Positions 1-12,100 of a stretch of 64,000 bases of DNA are shown here, piece after piece. The notes under the pieces were generated by a model. The model searched no databases, had not been told where the DNA came from, and saw only the letters and a program-made list of their open reading frames with translations. The position numbers were made by a program, and so were the translations under genes. The stretch is from NCBI GenBank assembly GCA_032719365.1, contig CM064867.1:59150601-59214600 (forward strand), written 5' to 3'. Position 1 is the first letter of the stretch, and every line of letters starts with the position of its first letter. This DNA is from Prinsepia uniflora. Taxonomy: Eukaryota; Streptophyta; Magnoliopsida; Rosales; Rosaceae.

Positions 1-1992
1 TTATTCTCTGATAATCTCTTGGGAGCCTTTCATGTATGTAAGATGGTCTCTTTCTTCCCAGAACGAGAATGTCCTCCACCAGGCCGCAAATTCAGAGGCC
101 GCTTTGCCTTTTTAGTAGCTAAAAAAAGAACCTCTTTAGTCATACCTATAAAGGTTTTCCTTAAATTTTCTAAACGAAGAGTCGCCGCTCTTTCATAAGG
201 CGATTCTCTAAAGCGAAATAAATGTGAGATGCAGATGGCGCCAAATTGGGAGCACTATGCCCAACCCACCAGCGACAATACCACCATGAGCATTCGCCTA
301 AGTGAGTAGAGCGAGGGATATAGAATACAGATGTAGTGTCACTACTAAGAAGCAAGGCTTATGCTTTGGCCAAATCCTCAATCCCATATTGATCTCTATT
401 TGGAACATTAGAGTCAAGCTCATTTGAAGGAACTCCTTGGTCTAGACCAAACTGCCTAGCAAATCTATTCGGATAATACGACTCCAACCAAAGATTTTGT
501 CCAACTCGTACAGGTAATAATGAGGAATGCAAGCACACCAATAAGTTAAATCGCTCACTTGTTAATTTCCCATCATCTACTAAGAAGTGACACGTCTCTT
601 CAACGAAGGCATGTGGCCTATAAACAACAGATTGGGATACGCGGAAGAGGGTTCGAGCTTTAGTAATACTAAACAAGTTGGGTTCTACACCAGTATAACG
701 TTTCAAAATAGGATAATTCTCGGGAAATTCACTATCAGCCCAGGACTTGTATAAAGAAAGGAAATATTGTCCCAACCAGCCGATCACATAATGAATGGGG
801 AAAGAAGTGCCTGATGAGCCAGGTCCTTTCAGGTTGGTGGAAATGGCGGCTAATCCGTGATAAATGTAGCCCAAAGTCACTGGAGCCAAAAAAACATTAA
901 TACCTTGGGCCATCAAACTGGCCATATAGAAACATTTTGGTCTAATCCGATAGCTGAGAGATGGAAGCACAAATCTGCTAAGCCATAAAGCTAAGTAGGC
1001 AGCCAGAGCCCCTTCATCAGAAACTTGCAAAACCATCATTCCAGCACTTGCAAAGTTCTCATGTTGTTTTGTTGAAAATTGTTTGTGTACCGAAACCATC
1101 ATAAAAAAAGGGACCGCGGTAAAAGTGCCTAAGCCAATGAAACCAGTAGATAAGGATCAGACCATGAAAGTCACACAGCTGAGCATGGATCCTTAAGAGC
1201 TCTATAACGGTTGGGAGATATGCATCTGATTGTTTCATTTCGATGTTAGGTGGAATAAACTCTTCATAGGGAACCCTGCTTATTGACAAGCAACCGATGA
1301 CCTTCAAACCATATAAAGATATGCACATCTCACCATTCCCTTGGTGAAAGGTCATGGATAATGGACCGGAAAGTTCACAAAATGCCTTCCAAACGGCAGA
1401 AAAGTACTCATTAGAGTAGCGCGAGACAGCAACAACACCATATATCCTCGCTTGATTAAGTTGATCCTCAAAACTCGCTAAAGTAAGTTCAGTACATTCG
1501 AGTAGACCAATTTCAAGGGTAGCTCGTCCACGAAAATCAAAGCTAGTGGTCCACCTCTTTTTTTTTTTTTTTTTTTTTCTGCATCATCCTATAAATAAGA
1601 GGGTAGAAATCAGTGTTTACCTCCACCTCACTATCTCCTTACGGATTGTTGTTAACTTTTGACAATGAGTAGCAATCAATAGGATCACCGTGATTCGGGA
1701 AAGTCTTGATGACCCCATCCTCCTCATCAGTGTCAAATTTGAGAAATCCACAATTCAACTTGTCCTTGGTAACCCATACTGTGCCACAAGACGGAGCCAC
1801 ATTGATTTTGAGTGACCCTATTGATGTTGAGCGGGAGTACAAGTGGCCGATTTTAAGTTCCTTGCCCTGCTCGCCAAAAGCCCATTGAGCACGAAGTTTG
1901 CCATGTGGATCCATTACCTGAAAGTACATGGACGAATTGGTCAAATAAAAGGAGTTGGTATCAAGTCTTGTATGTGTAAATCTACCACACAT
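1..1992 (-). pseudogene. plant mobile domain (PMD) protein, degenerate and partial
   Basis: The minus strand encodes a broken protein resembling the plant mobile domain family (aminotransferase-like/MAIN-like, PF10536). It starts near 1992 with a segment containing VMDPHGKLRAQW. A segment at 1355-1059 carries EMCISLYGLKVIGCLSISRV and VPYEEFIPP. The core follows at 1102-359 (AAYLALWLSRFVLPSLSYRI, then MASLMAQGINVFLAPVTLGY). There is a frame change between 1355 and 1102, an in-frame stop at 359-361 followed by further PMD-like sequence, and another frame change before SEFAAWWRTFSFWEE near 120-60. A poly-T run (1558-1578) lies in a gap between segments. PMD proteins are found as host silencing or meristem genes and as passengers of mobile elements. 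The position just upstream of a polypurine tract and LTR, on the opposite strand, favours the passenger reading. It is not functional as it stands. Confidence 0.7.
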
Positions 1993-1999
1993 ACAACTC

Positions 2000-2012
2000 T
2001 TGAGGGGGCATC
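2000..2012 (+). promoter_or_regulatory. polypurine tract of the Tat-like element
   Basis: The purine run TTGAGGGGGCATC lies directly before the LTR start TGTTGAAAC at 2013. Such tracts prime plus-strand DNA synthesis in LTR retrotransposons. The call rests on composition and position only. Confidence 0.55.
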
Positions 2013-2268
2013 TGTTGAAACAAAAAATATTTAAGGAAACAAAATCCCTAACAAAATATGTGGCTGAAAATATTCAAACGAGTCTGTAAAAAAGAGAACT
2101 TATTTTCAAATCAGTATTGGGGTATTTATCCTTTGGATATTTGCAAAATAAAGTCAAATTTTTTAATTAAAAAAAATACCAGCTGTTTGAATTTTGAATT
2201 GAAAAGATCATCAGTTAATTTTTGAATTCAAACTACCAAGCTCTATCTCGTCCTATCTCTTTCATTGC

Positions 2269-2279
2269 CTATATATAGA
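2269..2279 (+). promoter_or_regulatory. TATA box of the LTR promoter
   Basis: CTATATATAGA lies 256 bp inside the LTR and is followed after a few bases by AGGCATAGAAGG and a purine-rich run, the usual look of a plant TATA box with its start region. LTR transcription would begin about 30 bp downstream. The start site is not demonstrated. Confidence 0.5.
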
Positions 2280-2289
2280 GGCATAGAAG

Positions 2290-2580
2290 GACGACTTTGA
2301 GAAAAAAAGAAGTGGAGAAAAAAAGCGAGGGAATCAGGGGAAAAAGTTGAAAAAAAAAATTAAAGAGTGTCTGAGTCAAAGCGAAAAGAAAGAGAGAAAA
2401 TGAAAAAATAAAAGGAAGGAATTCAGCAGAGAAGAGGGAAAAAGAAAACAAAAAAAATAGTGGAAAAAGTTGGGTGAGTGAGGAGAGAAAGAAAGAAGTC
2501 AGTAAAGAGAAAAGAAAGAGGAACAAAAAAAAGGGAAAGAAAGCAGCAGAGGAAGCAGCATAAAAAAGGAAGAAATTTTC
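2290..2580 (+). repeat. purine-rich low-complexity tract
   Basis: About 290 bp is almost all A and G on the + strand (runs such as GAAAAAAAGAAG). It lies just downstream of the TATA box, so it would be in the transcript leader. The phenylalanine/leucine-rich ORF on the other strand is a composition artefact. Confidence 0.8.
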
Positions 2581-4140
2581 CAAACCTTAAGCAGCAGGAG
2601 TTTCAATCGGAAAAATGTGCTTTAGCATTGACCCGAAACCCACAAAATAAAAGGTATAAAATAATCTCATGCTGTCTTTTTTTTTTCCAAATGGTGTAAA
2701 TATGAAATTCTTCACGGGAAAAAAAAGAAGAAAAAATGATCATGAAGCAGAAAAAATGATCAGATGTTCAAGAGCATTAAAAATCCGGTTGATCATGATC
2801 GGCCGAGAGAATTTTCTTATGAATATCCATTCATATGAAAGGAAACAATTTTGAAATCCAAAAGACATGGAGAAGGAGTATGCAAGTGTAAAAGAAAAAT
2901 ATTTAAATTGCTAAATGCATGTTGCGATGAAGCAAGGAGGACTGAAGATGATAATGTTGTCTCCGTTCAATTAGCATGAAGAGAACACAAAGTAACAACA
3001 AACAAGGTTTGATGCAAGCTAACAACCAAAGGCTTGTCAAAAGAGATAATAATAAAAGTGGTGTGTGATGCTCACACAGCTTTGATGAAATGGTCGCCCC
3101 TACAATCACTTAACTTTTGAGTAGGCTAGAGACAAAAAAAAAAAAAAAGATGTAGATGGGAGCAGATGCAAGGAATAGCCAAATAGCCAAAAGATGTTGA
3201 AAAGTCAGTGGGATGTTTATAATTTTCATGCATCAATATCAAACCTTTTAGGTGGGCTAGAAAAAAGAAGGATAGATGGTTGTGACTTATGATGTTTATA
3301 CATCAGATAGATAAAAGATGATGCTCATATATATCATATGGGTAAAAAGATGAATTCACCATCATCATAAGCTACAGACGAAAAAAAAAAAGTGATTCTA
3401 CAGCCAAAAGTCATTTGGAAAAGGACAATGTCAAAATTATATATACAAAGAAGGGTGTTTGTGATGCCCACACATCGCCTTGGAAAAAATGATTTTTGTA
3501 TATATTATTTACCTTCTATAGCTACGGACAAAAAGAAGAAGTGAGGATGCCCAGATCAATTTTCAGCCGCTTGATGGAAGAATCTTTGTTTGCTTCAATT
3601 GTCAATTACAGTCCACCCTGAATTGTGAAAAGCAAAGGGACAGTAACAATTAAAATGGCACATGAGACTAGCACATGATAGGGTCTGAACCATGGAGCAG
3701 AGTAGAGCATTGTATTAAATAAAGCGATGATCCCACCGTGTCAAAGGAAGCTTTTTTTCTGTCAAAATTCAAAAAAAGTGGAAGCTTTGGAGTCAAAAAC
3801 CCACAGGCGAAATTGAGAATGAAACAGAGGGCGTCAAATAAGGAAGCTTTCTTAAATGGAGGCTTGGTTAGCTTCTGGTTGATTTCGTTTTGAGAAATAA
3901 TCTCATCAGCAGATAAAGATAAGAAGAGTCCTATCGGAAGAGGATTTCAGTTACTTGAGCAGATACATTGGAGGGTGACCTCAGACATTTGATACAATCG
4001 GGCTAATAAAAAAACAATTAATGAGTCATCAAAATACTCGTTAATTAAGTCTGATGCATCATAAAGACCTAAAATCACTTCTAAAAATTCCCGGGCCTAG
4101 AGATTCTATTATCCAAGCCCAAACTCATTTAAAAAATTTA

Positions 4141-4567
4141 GAACTACGCAGGTTTGATCCCGCTAAGGGTACGTAGGCAATCTAGATTATTCTAGATGCA
4201 ACCGCTCCCTTTAAATAAATTCGTACTTCTTTGAAGTTAATTCTATTTTTAAATAGCCAAACACATATTTTAATGGGTCATTCACTCATTAAAATTTTTT
4301 CGAACTACGTCGATTTGATTCCCGCGAAGGAATACATAGGCAATCTAGCATACCCACTAGATGCAACTGCAACCATTTTTGAATCACTGGTTATTTCTAA
4401 CTAAATTCTCTCAATCACATTTCCATACACATTTCTAAACACATTTTTCAAATACAATTCTTATTTTTAACGAGTCAATCACTTATTAAAAATTATGGAA
4501 CTACGAGTGGCTTAATTCCGATGACGGATACATAGGCAATCTGAGGTTCGACTTAGGTGCAGCTACA
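4141..4567 (+). repeat. three degenerate tandem copies of a GAACTACG...GTAGGCAATCT unit
   Basis: GAACTACG begins at 4141, 4302 and 4498, giving periods of 161 and 196 bp. Each is followed by (G/A)TTTGATYCCGC-like sequence, then ACGTAGGCAATCT or ACATAGGCAATCT, then AGATGCAAC or AGGTGCAGC. Copies 2 and 3 are preceded by GGTCATTCACTCATTAAAA or GAGTCAATCACTTATTAAAA. Similar motifs sit near LTR ends of Tat-type elements in many dicots (from memory, not searched). Confidence 0.75.
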
Positions 4568-5387
4568 AACAAATCAAATGAACATTTTATTCTCATATTT
4601 AATTTTGTTTGGAGACAGGAGAATGTAGTTAAGAGGCACATTTGTCTTGGATGGGTCATACCCTAAAAAATAATAAAACCGCCAGCAATTAGGCATGGTG
4701 GTGAGATTATGTTGGGAAGCTAATTTTTCCTCTACCGATTGGTTGGAAAATAATGGGATTTTTGTATTAGTAATCAATTTTGTGTGTGGAATTTGATATG
4801 ATGTTATGTTTTCTACGTGTATTTTGATTTACCTTAGCAATCAATTAGAAAAGTTTTACTGATCTAATTGTATGTTTTGATGGTTGGGTGGCTGGAGGGT
4901 AATGGGAGTTTTGTGTGTTTACTCAGTATATGTGAATTCTGTGTGTTTATCAGCATTCAGCTGGCAATCAATTGGATGGGTTTCGTTTATTAGTCAATTT
5001 CTCTTCATTGTTACTTTTGCATTTCATTGGTTTGGTCACTGAAGTAACGAAAGGAACAGAAAGAAAAGGGGAAATTTGGAAATTGCATTATTCATTATCT
5101 TGATTCCTTGAATGAGATATAAACCAATGGTTATCATGGATTTGTACGAGTTAGAATTTTATGTTGGCTTAACAAGGGAAAAAGATAGTGCTACATCATT
5201 ACATATGTATGTTCCTCATTTCTTCTTAGTAATAGAAAGAGAGTTTTTGTGAATGAAATCCTGGGGTATTTGTTTGTGTGAATGGTTACTGTGGGTTTGA
5301 TGTGCGATCACGTGGGTTTGGTGTAAACAGGAAAAGCCTTCTGGCTTCCTTAGCTTGAATAGAGTTATATCCCTCTGTTTTCACCTA
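4568..5387. other. unassigned AT-rich DNA
   Basis: No ORF with recognisable similarity, no terminal repeats and no clear repeat structure are visible. It is probably the flank into which the Tat-like element and copia A inserted. Confidence 0.4.
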
Positions 5388-5392
5388 GCTTG

Positions 5393-5495
5393 CACTGAAA
5401 CGGATACGGATACGAGGATACGATACGACACGATATTTTAATACGTCAAAATCAAAAAATTAAAGGATACAATACAAAAAGGATAGGGAAAATAA
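5393..5495. repeat. GGATACG-type short degenerate repeats
   Basis: The run CTGAAACGGATACGGATACG is followed by further GATAC/GATACGA units and by later copies (AAGGATACAATAC, AAAGGATAGGG). It is a short degenerate tandem repeat just outside the left end of copia A. No function is apparent. Confidence 0.6.
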
Positions 5496-5587
5496 ATAAT
5501 ACATTAAAATGTAAATATAGTTAAAAACAAGCATGCAATTTTAGTTTATCCCATAACAACTTAATATAGAGATCTTTAGGCATCTTT

Positions 5588-6223
5588 TGTTGGTAAAAAT
5601 ATTGATAATTGCTATATTCACATAAATATGAAAATAAAATAACCTTTATATTCGAATAAATGAATTACAAAGGAAATGAGTATGAGACACTTTATAGGTA
5701 AGATCGAGTCTAGAACTTGGTTCTATTTCCTTAAGACTAAATTGCCTCCTCACCGGTGCTCAAAGATTTTTCTTGGCAAACGTCTCCCAGGATACAACGA
5801 TTGGCTTCTTGTGGAAGCAGCACTCCAATCTACAAAAATAGCGAACACAAACTGTGTCTCTCTTGAAATATTCTAAAACTGTATGTTTTCTAGACCTAAT
5901 ATTCAATCTCCACAAATGTATTGAATGATTGAATATTTTATTTTTGAATTAATGAAATGAATTATGGGCAACTCTATTTATAGATGCATTAACATCTCTT
6001 CATAAGAGACACATCTCTTAATAAAAGATACATCTATTAAAAAAAAATATACATCTTTTAATTAGGAACACATCTCTTTATAAGAGACATATCTCTTAAT
6101 AAAAAACACATCTTTTAATAAAAGACACATCCTTTGAATAAGAGACATTGTATGTAGCCATTTTCTTTTTAAATTTCCATTCACATCATTAGAATTTAAA
6201 TATAAATATTTAATTTTCTAACA
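5588..6223 (-). repeat. 3' LTR of copia A
   Basis: On the minus strand the LTR starts TGTTAGAAAATT at 6223, directly after the polypurine-like TGTGGGGAAT, and probably ends TACCAACA at 5588. It carries a TATA-like CTATAAATAG near 5975-5985 and, upstream of it, a tandem array of small palindromic units (5990-6155). The right boundary is firm because of the polypurine tract. The left boundary is set by the CCAACA end seen at the other side of the element. Confidence 0.6.
5990..6155. repeat. tandem palindromic units in the copia A LTR
   Basis: Units built from AAGAGA-TGTGT-CTCTTAT recur about seven times at roughly 22-bp spacing. Each unit is close to an inverted repeat (AAGAGA...TCTCTT), decaying to AAAAGA...TCTTTT in some copies. 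They sit directly upstream of the TATA-like box, where copia LTRs keep enhancer repeats. Confidence 0.7.
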
Positions 6224-6797
6224 ATTCCCCACATGAATGGAAATTAGGTTGATAATGCAAATGTACAATAATGTAGATGCTTGAGAGAGTTTAGTCGAAA
6301 AGGTACCACATCGAGCTAGGTAGCTTTTGGCCTTGAACCTTCCGTAGTAAAATAAGATCGGATTTACTAGCTAACCAGTGAACGTGATGTCTTGAACTGC
6401 CCAACCGTTTATGTAAACCAAGACAATCTTACTCACATAATACCCTTTCTAACACGTTTGGTTCTATGTTGTGTCCTTCCAGCCATGAACACTCTTGGTA
6501 TTCATCAATGCTTTCAGCCTTAAAATTCTCATAGAAACGGCCTCATTTCGAACTGATATAGGTGTATTCCTATTAAGCGTATCCTGCTATACCCAACTTA
6601 GATTTCTAGGTCATATGAATCATTAAAAGCTGAGCTTACCCTCAAATTATACAGGCAGCATTGTCTCATCATAGGAATAGGCAAAGGGAATATCCATACA
6701 ATGCTCATGTTTCCGTTATACATAATTTAGTTGTCCCTTTTGAATCTAGATCTTGGGATCTCCTGTCAACTAGGTTGGGTGTCCATCATGCAAACTA

Positions 6798-8330
6798 TTA
6801 AGAAATAGGCTTTAGCCCCATTCCCCTTGATGATTTATAAACTTGCTCTCTTGTCAAAGCTTTTGTAAATGGATCCACCAAATTTTCTTTTGACTTTATA
6901 TAGTCAATGGTAATAATACCACTTGAGAGCAGTTACCTAATGGTATTATGTCTTCGATGTATGTGTCGACACTTACCATTATACATAATATTCTGTGCCC
7001 TTCCAATAGTCGATTGACTATCACAATGTACACATAAAGTAGACACAGGCTTCGGCCAATTTGGAATATCTTCTAAGAAATTACGAAGCCACTCGGCTTC
7101 TTCTGCAGCTTTATCTAAAGCGATAAATTCAGATTCCATAGTGGATCTGGCTATACATGTTTGCTTAGTCGATTTCCAAGAGACCGCTGCACCACCTAAT
7201 GTAAAGAGATATCCATTTGTGGAGTTTGAGTCCTTCTTATTTGATATCCAGTTCGCATCTGTATAGCCTTCTAAAACAGATGGATATCTTGTGTAGTGAA
7301 ATCCATAATTCTTGGTATAGTTTAAATACCCAAGAACTCTAACTATAACTTTCCAATGATCTCTTATAGGATTATTTGTAAATCTACTCAACTTATTAAT
7401 TGAGTAAGCTAAGTCAGGGCGTGTCCAGTTCGTGAAATACATCAAACTGCCAATTATACGTGCATATTCAACTTGTGATATGCCTTGACCAGTATTTTTA
7501 GTTAAATAAAGGTTATTTTCATATGGTGTTTTTATTGGATTATTATCATACTTTCCAAACTTGGAAAGTATTTTCTCAATGTAATGACATTGAGATTATA
7601 TTAATCCATTAGGAGTTCTAGAAATCTTAATTCCTAAAATAACATCTGCAACTCCATATCTTTCATATCAAACTTACTAGTCAACATTCTCTTGGTAGAT
7701 TTAATCATATCATTATTACTACCAATAATGAGGTTGTCGTCTACATAAAGACATATAATGACATAACCATTTGGTGTGACTTTTGTGTAGACACATTTAT
7801 CACACTCATTAATCTTGAATCCATTTGACATCATTGCATTGTCAAAATTTATGTCATTGCTTTGGTGCTTGCTTTAAACCATACAAAGACTTAACAAGCC
7901 TGCATACTTTCTTCTCTTGTCTAGGAACAATGAATCCTTCCGGTTGTTCCCTGTAAATCTCCTCCGCTAAATCACCATTTAGAAAGTTCGTTTTAACATC
8001 CATTTGGTGTATTTCAAGATTATGCAAAGCAGCTATTTCAATTAACATTCTAATGGATGTTATTCTCGTAACTGGTGAGTAAGTATTAAAATAGTCTAAG
8101 CCTTTTTTTTCTTATAACCTTTGATAACAATTCTCGCCTTATACTTATCTATGGATCCATCGGCTTTCATCTTCCTTTTAAAAATCCATTTATAACCCAA
8201 AGGTTTATTCCCAGGAGGAAGATCCACTAACTCCTATGTATGGTTTAGTAGAATGGAATCCACTTCAGCATTAATAGCCTCTTTCCAAAAACGAGCTTCA
8301 AGGGATGACAATGCTTCTTTGTAGGTTTGA
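6798..8330 (-). pseudogene. copia A reverse transcriptase and RNase H
   Basis: In minus-strand order: an RT start near 8330 (LEARFWKEAINAEVDSIL, then LGYKWIFKRKMKADGSIDKY), the block HQMDVKTNFLNGDLAEEIY and KSLYGLKQAPKQ (8048-7854), the catalytic YVDD (7747-7736), and RNase H (7445-6933) with GYTDANWISNKKDSNSTNGY, TCIARSTMESEFIAL and a CDSQST acidic site. The reading frame ends MGLKPIS before a stop at 6798-6800. Frameshifts and stops separate these blocks. Together they would copy the element RNA into DNA. The YVDD and DANW motifs are intact, but the protein is not. Confidence 0.85.
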
Positions 8331-9127
8331 GGTTCATTTTCCAACAAATATGTTAGAAAATCGGGACCAAACGACTTAGACATTTTTGCCCTTTTACTTC
8401 GTCTAGGTTCAGCCTCATTTTCAAGTCCTTCAGATCCTTGATCTGATTGATCTTGATGATTGTCACGATTACTGCTATCATAAGTTCTTTTATGAGAACT
8501 TTGTTCGTGTGCACCTTTTCAAGGAAACACATTCTCAAAAAATGTTGCATTCCTTGATTCAATAATTGTATTCACATGTATTTCACTGTTATCTAACTTA
8601 TGTACAAGGAATCAATATGCACTACTATTAGAAGCATAACTAATGAATACACAATCAATGTTTTTTTGTCCTATTTTAACCCTTTTAGGATCTGACACTG
8701 CTACCTTAGCAAAACACCCCCAAACTTTGAGATATTTGTAAAAAGGCCTTCGACCTTTCTATAACTCATAAGGCGTCTTTTCTAACTTCTTATGAAGTAA
8801 TTTATTGAGAATATAATTTGCAGAAAGCAAAGCTCCTCCCCACAAATTCTAGGTAGCTCCAGAACTTATCAACATAGCATTCATCATTTCTTTCAATGTT
8901 CGGTTTTTGCGTTCAGTAATACCAATTTACTGAGGTGAATAAGTAGCAGTGGTTTGGTGAATAATCCCATGTTGAGCACAAAACTCTGCAAAGGGTGTAA
9001 CATATTCACCTCCCCTATCGCTTCTTAAAACCTTTATCTTTCTACTAAGTTGATTCTCAACTTCATTCTTATAATCTTGAAACATTACTAAGGCTTCATC
9101 TTTGCTTCTAAGCAAATAAACATAGCA
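8331..9127 (-). pseudogene. copia A integrase, C-terminal part, and linker
   Basis: Minus-strand reading gives YLLRSKDEALVMFQDYKNEV, then IKVLRSDRGGEY (second catalytic aspartate), HQTTATYSPQ, and a decayed ERKNRTLKEMMNAML, TPYEL and VWGCFAKVAV, followed by the lysine-rich linker before RT. It continues the integrase core left at 12286, which the solo LTR at 9133-12280 cut. Several in-frame stops are present. Confidence 0.8.
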
Positions 9128-9132
9128 ATATT

Positions 9133-12100
9133 TGACAGGGCCCATCCCACTCCCCATGAGATTAATGCGGGACGACCCTGCTCCCGTCTGACACGAAGTG
9201 TCAGACAAGGGATATTTCCAACCTTTGCCCTCTCGGGCTATCAGAGTACGCCAGGATCCGGAGGAGGTATGTGATATCTCGGTCTCTGCTACAGTCCACA
9301 TCCGCTGTCAACCTGAAGGGCAGTCAAAACATTAAAAGCTGTTAGTGGACAAAACAAAGAGTTTATAAAAACATTTTAACGAAGACATTTGTACCCTTCA
9401 CTAAAAAGCATGCATGCATTCGAAAACCATTTATCAAACCGTTCATTAGGGCCTTAGCCCAAAATCGTAAAGATACCAAGCATACGGGCCACTGCCCAAA
9501 TCCATACGGGACTCAGCCCAAAACCTATACACATCACATATCATATATCATATCTCATATCATATATCATATATACATATAATTCACACAACCAATCTTG
9601 TCACAGTTTCCAAAGCTACGCACGTGCTACCCGAGGTCTTAAACCCAAGTCTCTCAGAGTCCAAGGTCAATGTCTGTAGACCAATGACCCGTTCTGAGGT
9701 TACGATCCATGCCTTCCTGAGAGTAAAGAACCCAACTGGGGGGCGACTCCACTCAGTCGATGCTCCGTGACTACTCCGGGGTCCACCCAGGCCAACGACC
9801 CTCCCCGGAGGAGATAGTACAAGTAAAGGAAGGTATATGAATATACATACATATATATACATAACATAAACATTCATGCCCGGTCCCCCTGAACCAGCAT
9901 GATCTATAACATCCATTTAAGGGTTCATGCCCGGTTCCCATAAACCTTCATGTACCACAATAAACTTTTCAGGGTTCATGCCAGTTCCCATAAACCGCCA
10001 TGAACTTGGAAATGCATCTAGGGTCCCTGACCCGAAATCATCAATGTAAAACAACTGGGTATCGTGCCCGAACATATGACATCTACTGGGCATCGTGCCC
10101 GATATCTAAGGATCAGTCACGACTCTGATCGTAGTGATGCATGCAACCATCCATCCAGGACCTCCCTCAATCCTGGTATGTCGCCGTGAACGTATCAACC
10201 GACGCGACCACCACAAGATCATGGTGCACCCATCACCGATCGATATCCTGAACCATCATCACTCCAAAGTCGAGCCTCCATTGGCTACCCGACCACAAAT
10301 CGTGCGTCGTGACCTCTCCGGAAGGAACATATCCTAATCTGGAGGCGAGCGTCATATCGTCGGTCGCCGTTCACATAGCACTCGCCGCGACCACAATTTA
10401 GACCCGAAGGTCATCAATAGTGTCAAATGCCCGAGACAAAACCAAATGGGTCTCATACCCGAGTTTATCCTTTTGAAAATCCAAATCATTTTCATTTAAA
10501 CCAATAAAGAAATACAAACCCGTATTGGCACCGTATAGGGCCGAAACCTCGAAATACGTGCCAATACGTAACCACATCCAAATGCACTCATGGCATCACA
10601 AAACATGTATTAAAACATATAATAAACATTTATGTATGCACCAATTTAGACAACAAGGTCCACTCACAGACCGTCTGAGCTGCCGCCTCGATATGCGTGT
10701 CATACGACTCTCCCAAGCCGATCACAGTCACCGGGACTCCCGAACCTGTCCAAATCTTAATAGAAGGTTACTAACTACTTAAATATCTCCAACTAAAGCC
10801 CCGTAATTTTCCGAAATTTTAACTATTTTTAATCCTGATCCTAAACCTTCCGATGCCCCAAACATTATCGAGACGGTGTCCGAACGAAACGAAAACAGTC
10901 CCAAAATGTTCGTTTCATTGAATAGAAGATTTCACGTGTTGAAAACATTCTCAAAAGATAGGACACGCGCCCCCTCGCACCTAGCGAAGGTGCTACGCGT
11001 GTAGCCCACGTGCGGTACACTGTTCATCTTCTTCCCTCAGCCAAACCCAGTCCACTGCAATTGAATCGGTCTAGACCGGCATGGCCGGTTCTCTGTCCAA
11101 TCCTTCATATTTTCGGTCCATTGCGTCCCATTTTAATCCCTACTTGTTCCTAATATCATTTCGTATCTTTTTAGACTTTAAAACGAAATCAAAACGACCA
11201 AAATCCGTACCTTCAAGATCGATCATGGCGGTTTTGATTTTCCTCCGCCGTTCACGGTCATTCCCGGCCGTCCTAGCTTCCCTTCTTGATCTCAAATGGT
11301 TCTAATGACCTCCAGAAGCCGTTCCAAATTAATGAAAACCACCCAAACTCTTTAAAACTCAAACTCTAATTTTTGAATATTTTTACCTCACAGGTCGACT
11401 CCCCACGCCGTGGCCACTGCCGTCCCCAGCCGTGGCTCGCCGTCCTCAGTCTCTCATCACTTCCTCACAGTCATACACGAGCTGAGAGGGTCCTTCTGAT
11501 GGTCAGGTGTGTGTTTGTTTTTTAAAGAAGAAGAAGAAATGGATGGTGTCGCTGGTTGTGGGAAAAACAGAGAAGATGAGGGTGTTTGATCAGATGAGAG
11601 AAGAGAGGATTAGATGAAGGGTGAAGATTTGAGAGATTAAATGGAATGGATGGCTAGGATTGAGTGTTAGGTGGGTTAATTATAAAATATTAATTATAAT
11701 AATATTTAATTAGTTAGATCCACTTTTTAGGGATTTTAGCCAATGGGATGAGTGACACTTGTCACTCATCCATGGGTCCCACTTAAATATCTGGCCAATC
11801 AGATATTACCAAATCATCATTGTCTCGAAGTACGTGTATAGTGAAATCAAACTTCCGTGACCTATAACTTTCCCATTCGAAGTCCGATTTCAACGTGCCG
11901 CCTGTCTACGGATTCGTATCATCGCAATCTCCGTAACGGTCCTTGGCCTTCGGCCATCGGACCTCCTGGTCAAAAAGTTAACTATTTGCCCCTTTTAACC
12001 AAAATTACCAAATTGCCCTTAAACGTCCGAACGTCATAACTTTTTCCTCGAATGTCGGAATTGAACGTGCCACCTATATATGGACGTCCTAAACTATGTC

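Larger units (their letters stand above)
1..4567 (+). mobile_element. 3' part of a Tat-like Ty3/gypsy retrotransposon
   Basis: The segment reads, on the + strand, as an antisense PMD-type ORF, then a polypurine tract (TTGAGGGGGCATC, 2000-2012), then an LTR that starts TGTTGAAAC at 2013 and can end in CA at 4567. This is the order expected at the 3' end of plant Tat-lineage elements, some of which carry extra ORFs between pol and the 3' LTR. No gag or pol is in the window, since the element continues off the left edge. The Tat assignment is inference from the antisense ORF and from the GAACTACG-type repeats near the LTR end. The right boundary is less certain than the left. Confidence 0.55.
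2013..4567 (+). repeat. 3' LTR of the Tat-like element
   Basis: The LTR starts TGTTGAAAC after the polypurine tract and probably ends GCAGCTACA at 4567. It holds a TATA box (2269-2279), a purine-rich stretch just downstream (about 2285-2580), and loosely repeated blocks between about 2940 and 3560 in which a GCTA(G/C)AGACAAAAA-like run recurs, along with phrases such as GATGCTCACAC and GATGCCCACAC. Near the end are three degenerate copies of a GAACTACG...GTAGGCAATCT unit. There is no coding sequence; the lysine/arginine-rich ORFs in the purine tract are compositional. Confidence 0.5.

Noticed and set aside
2269..2699. Phe/Leu-rich and Lys/Arg-rich open frames
   Set aside because: Both are products of the purine-rich tract and overlap on opposite strands.
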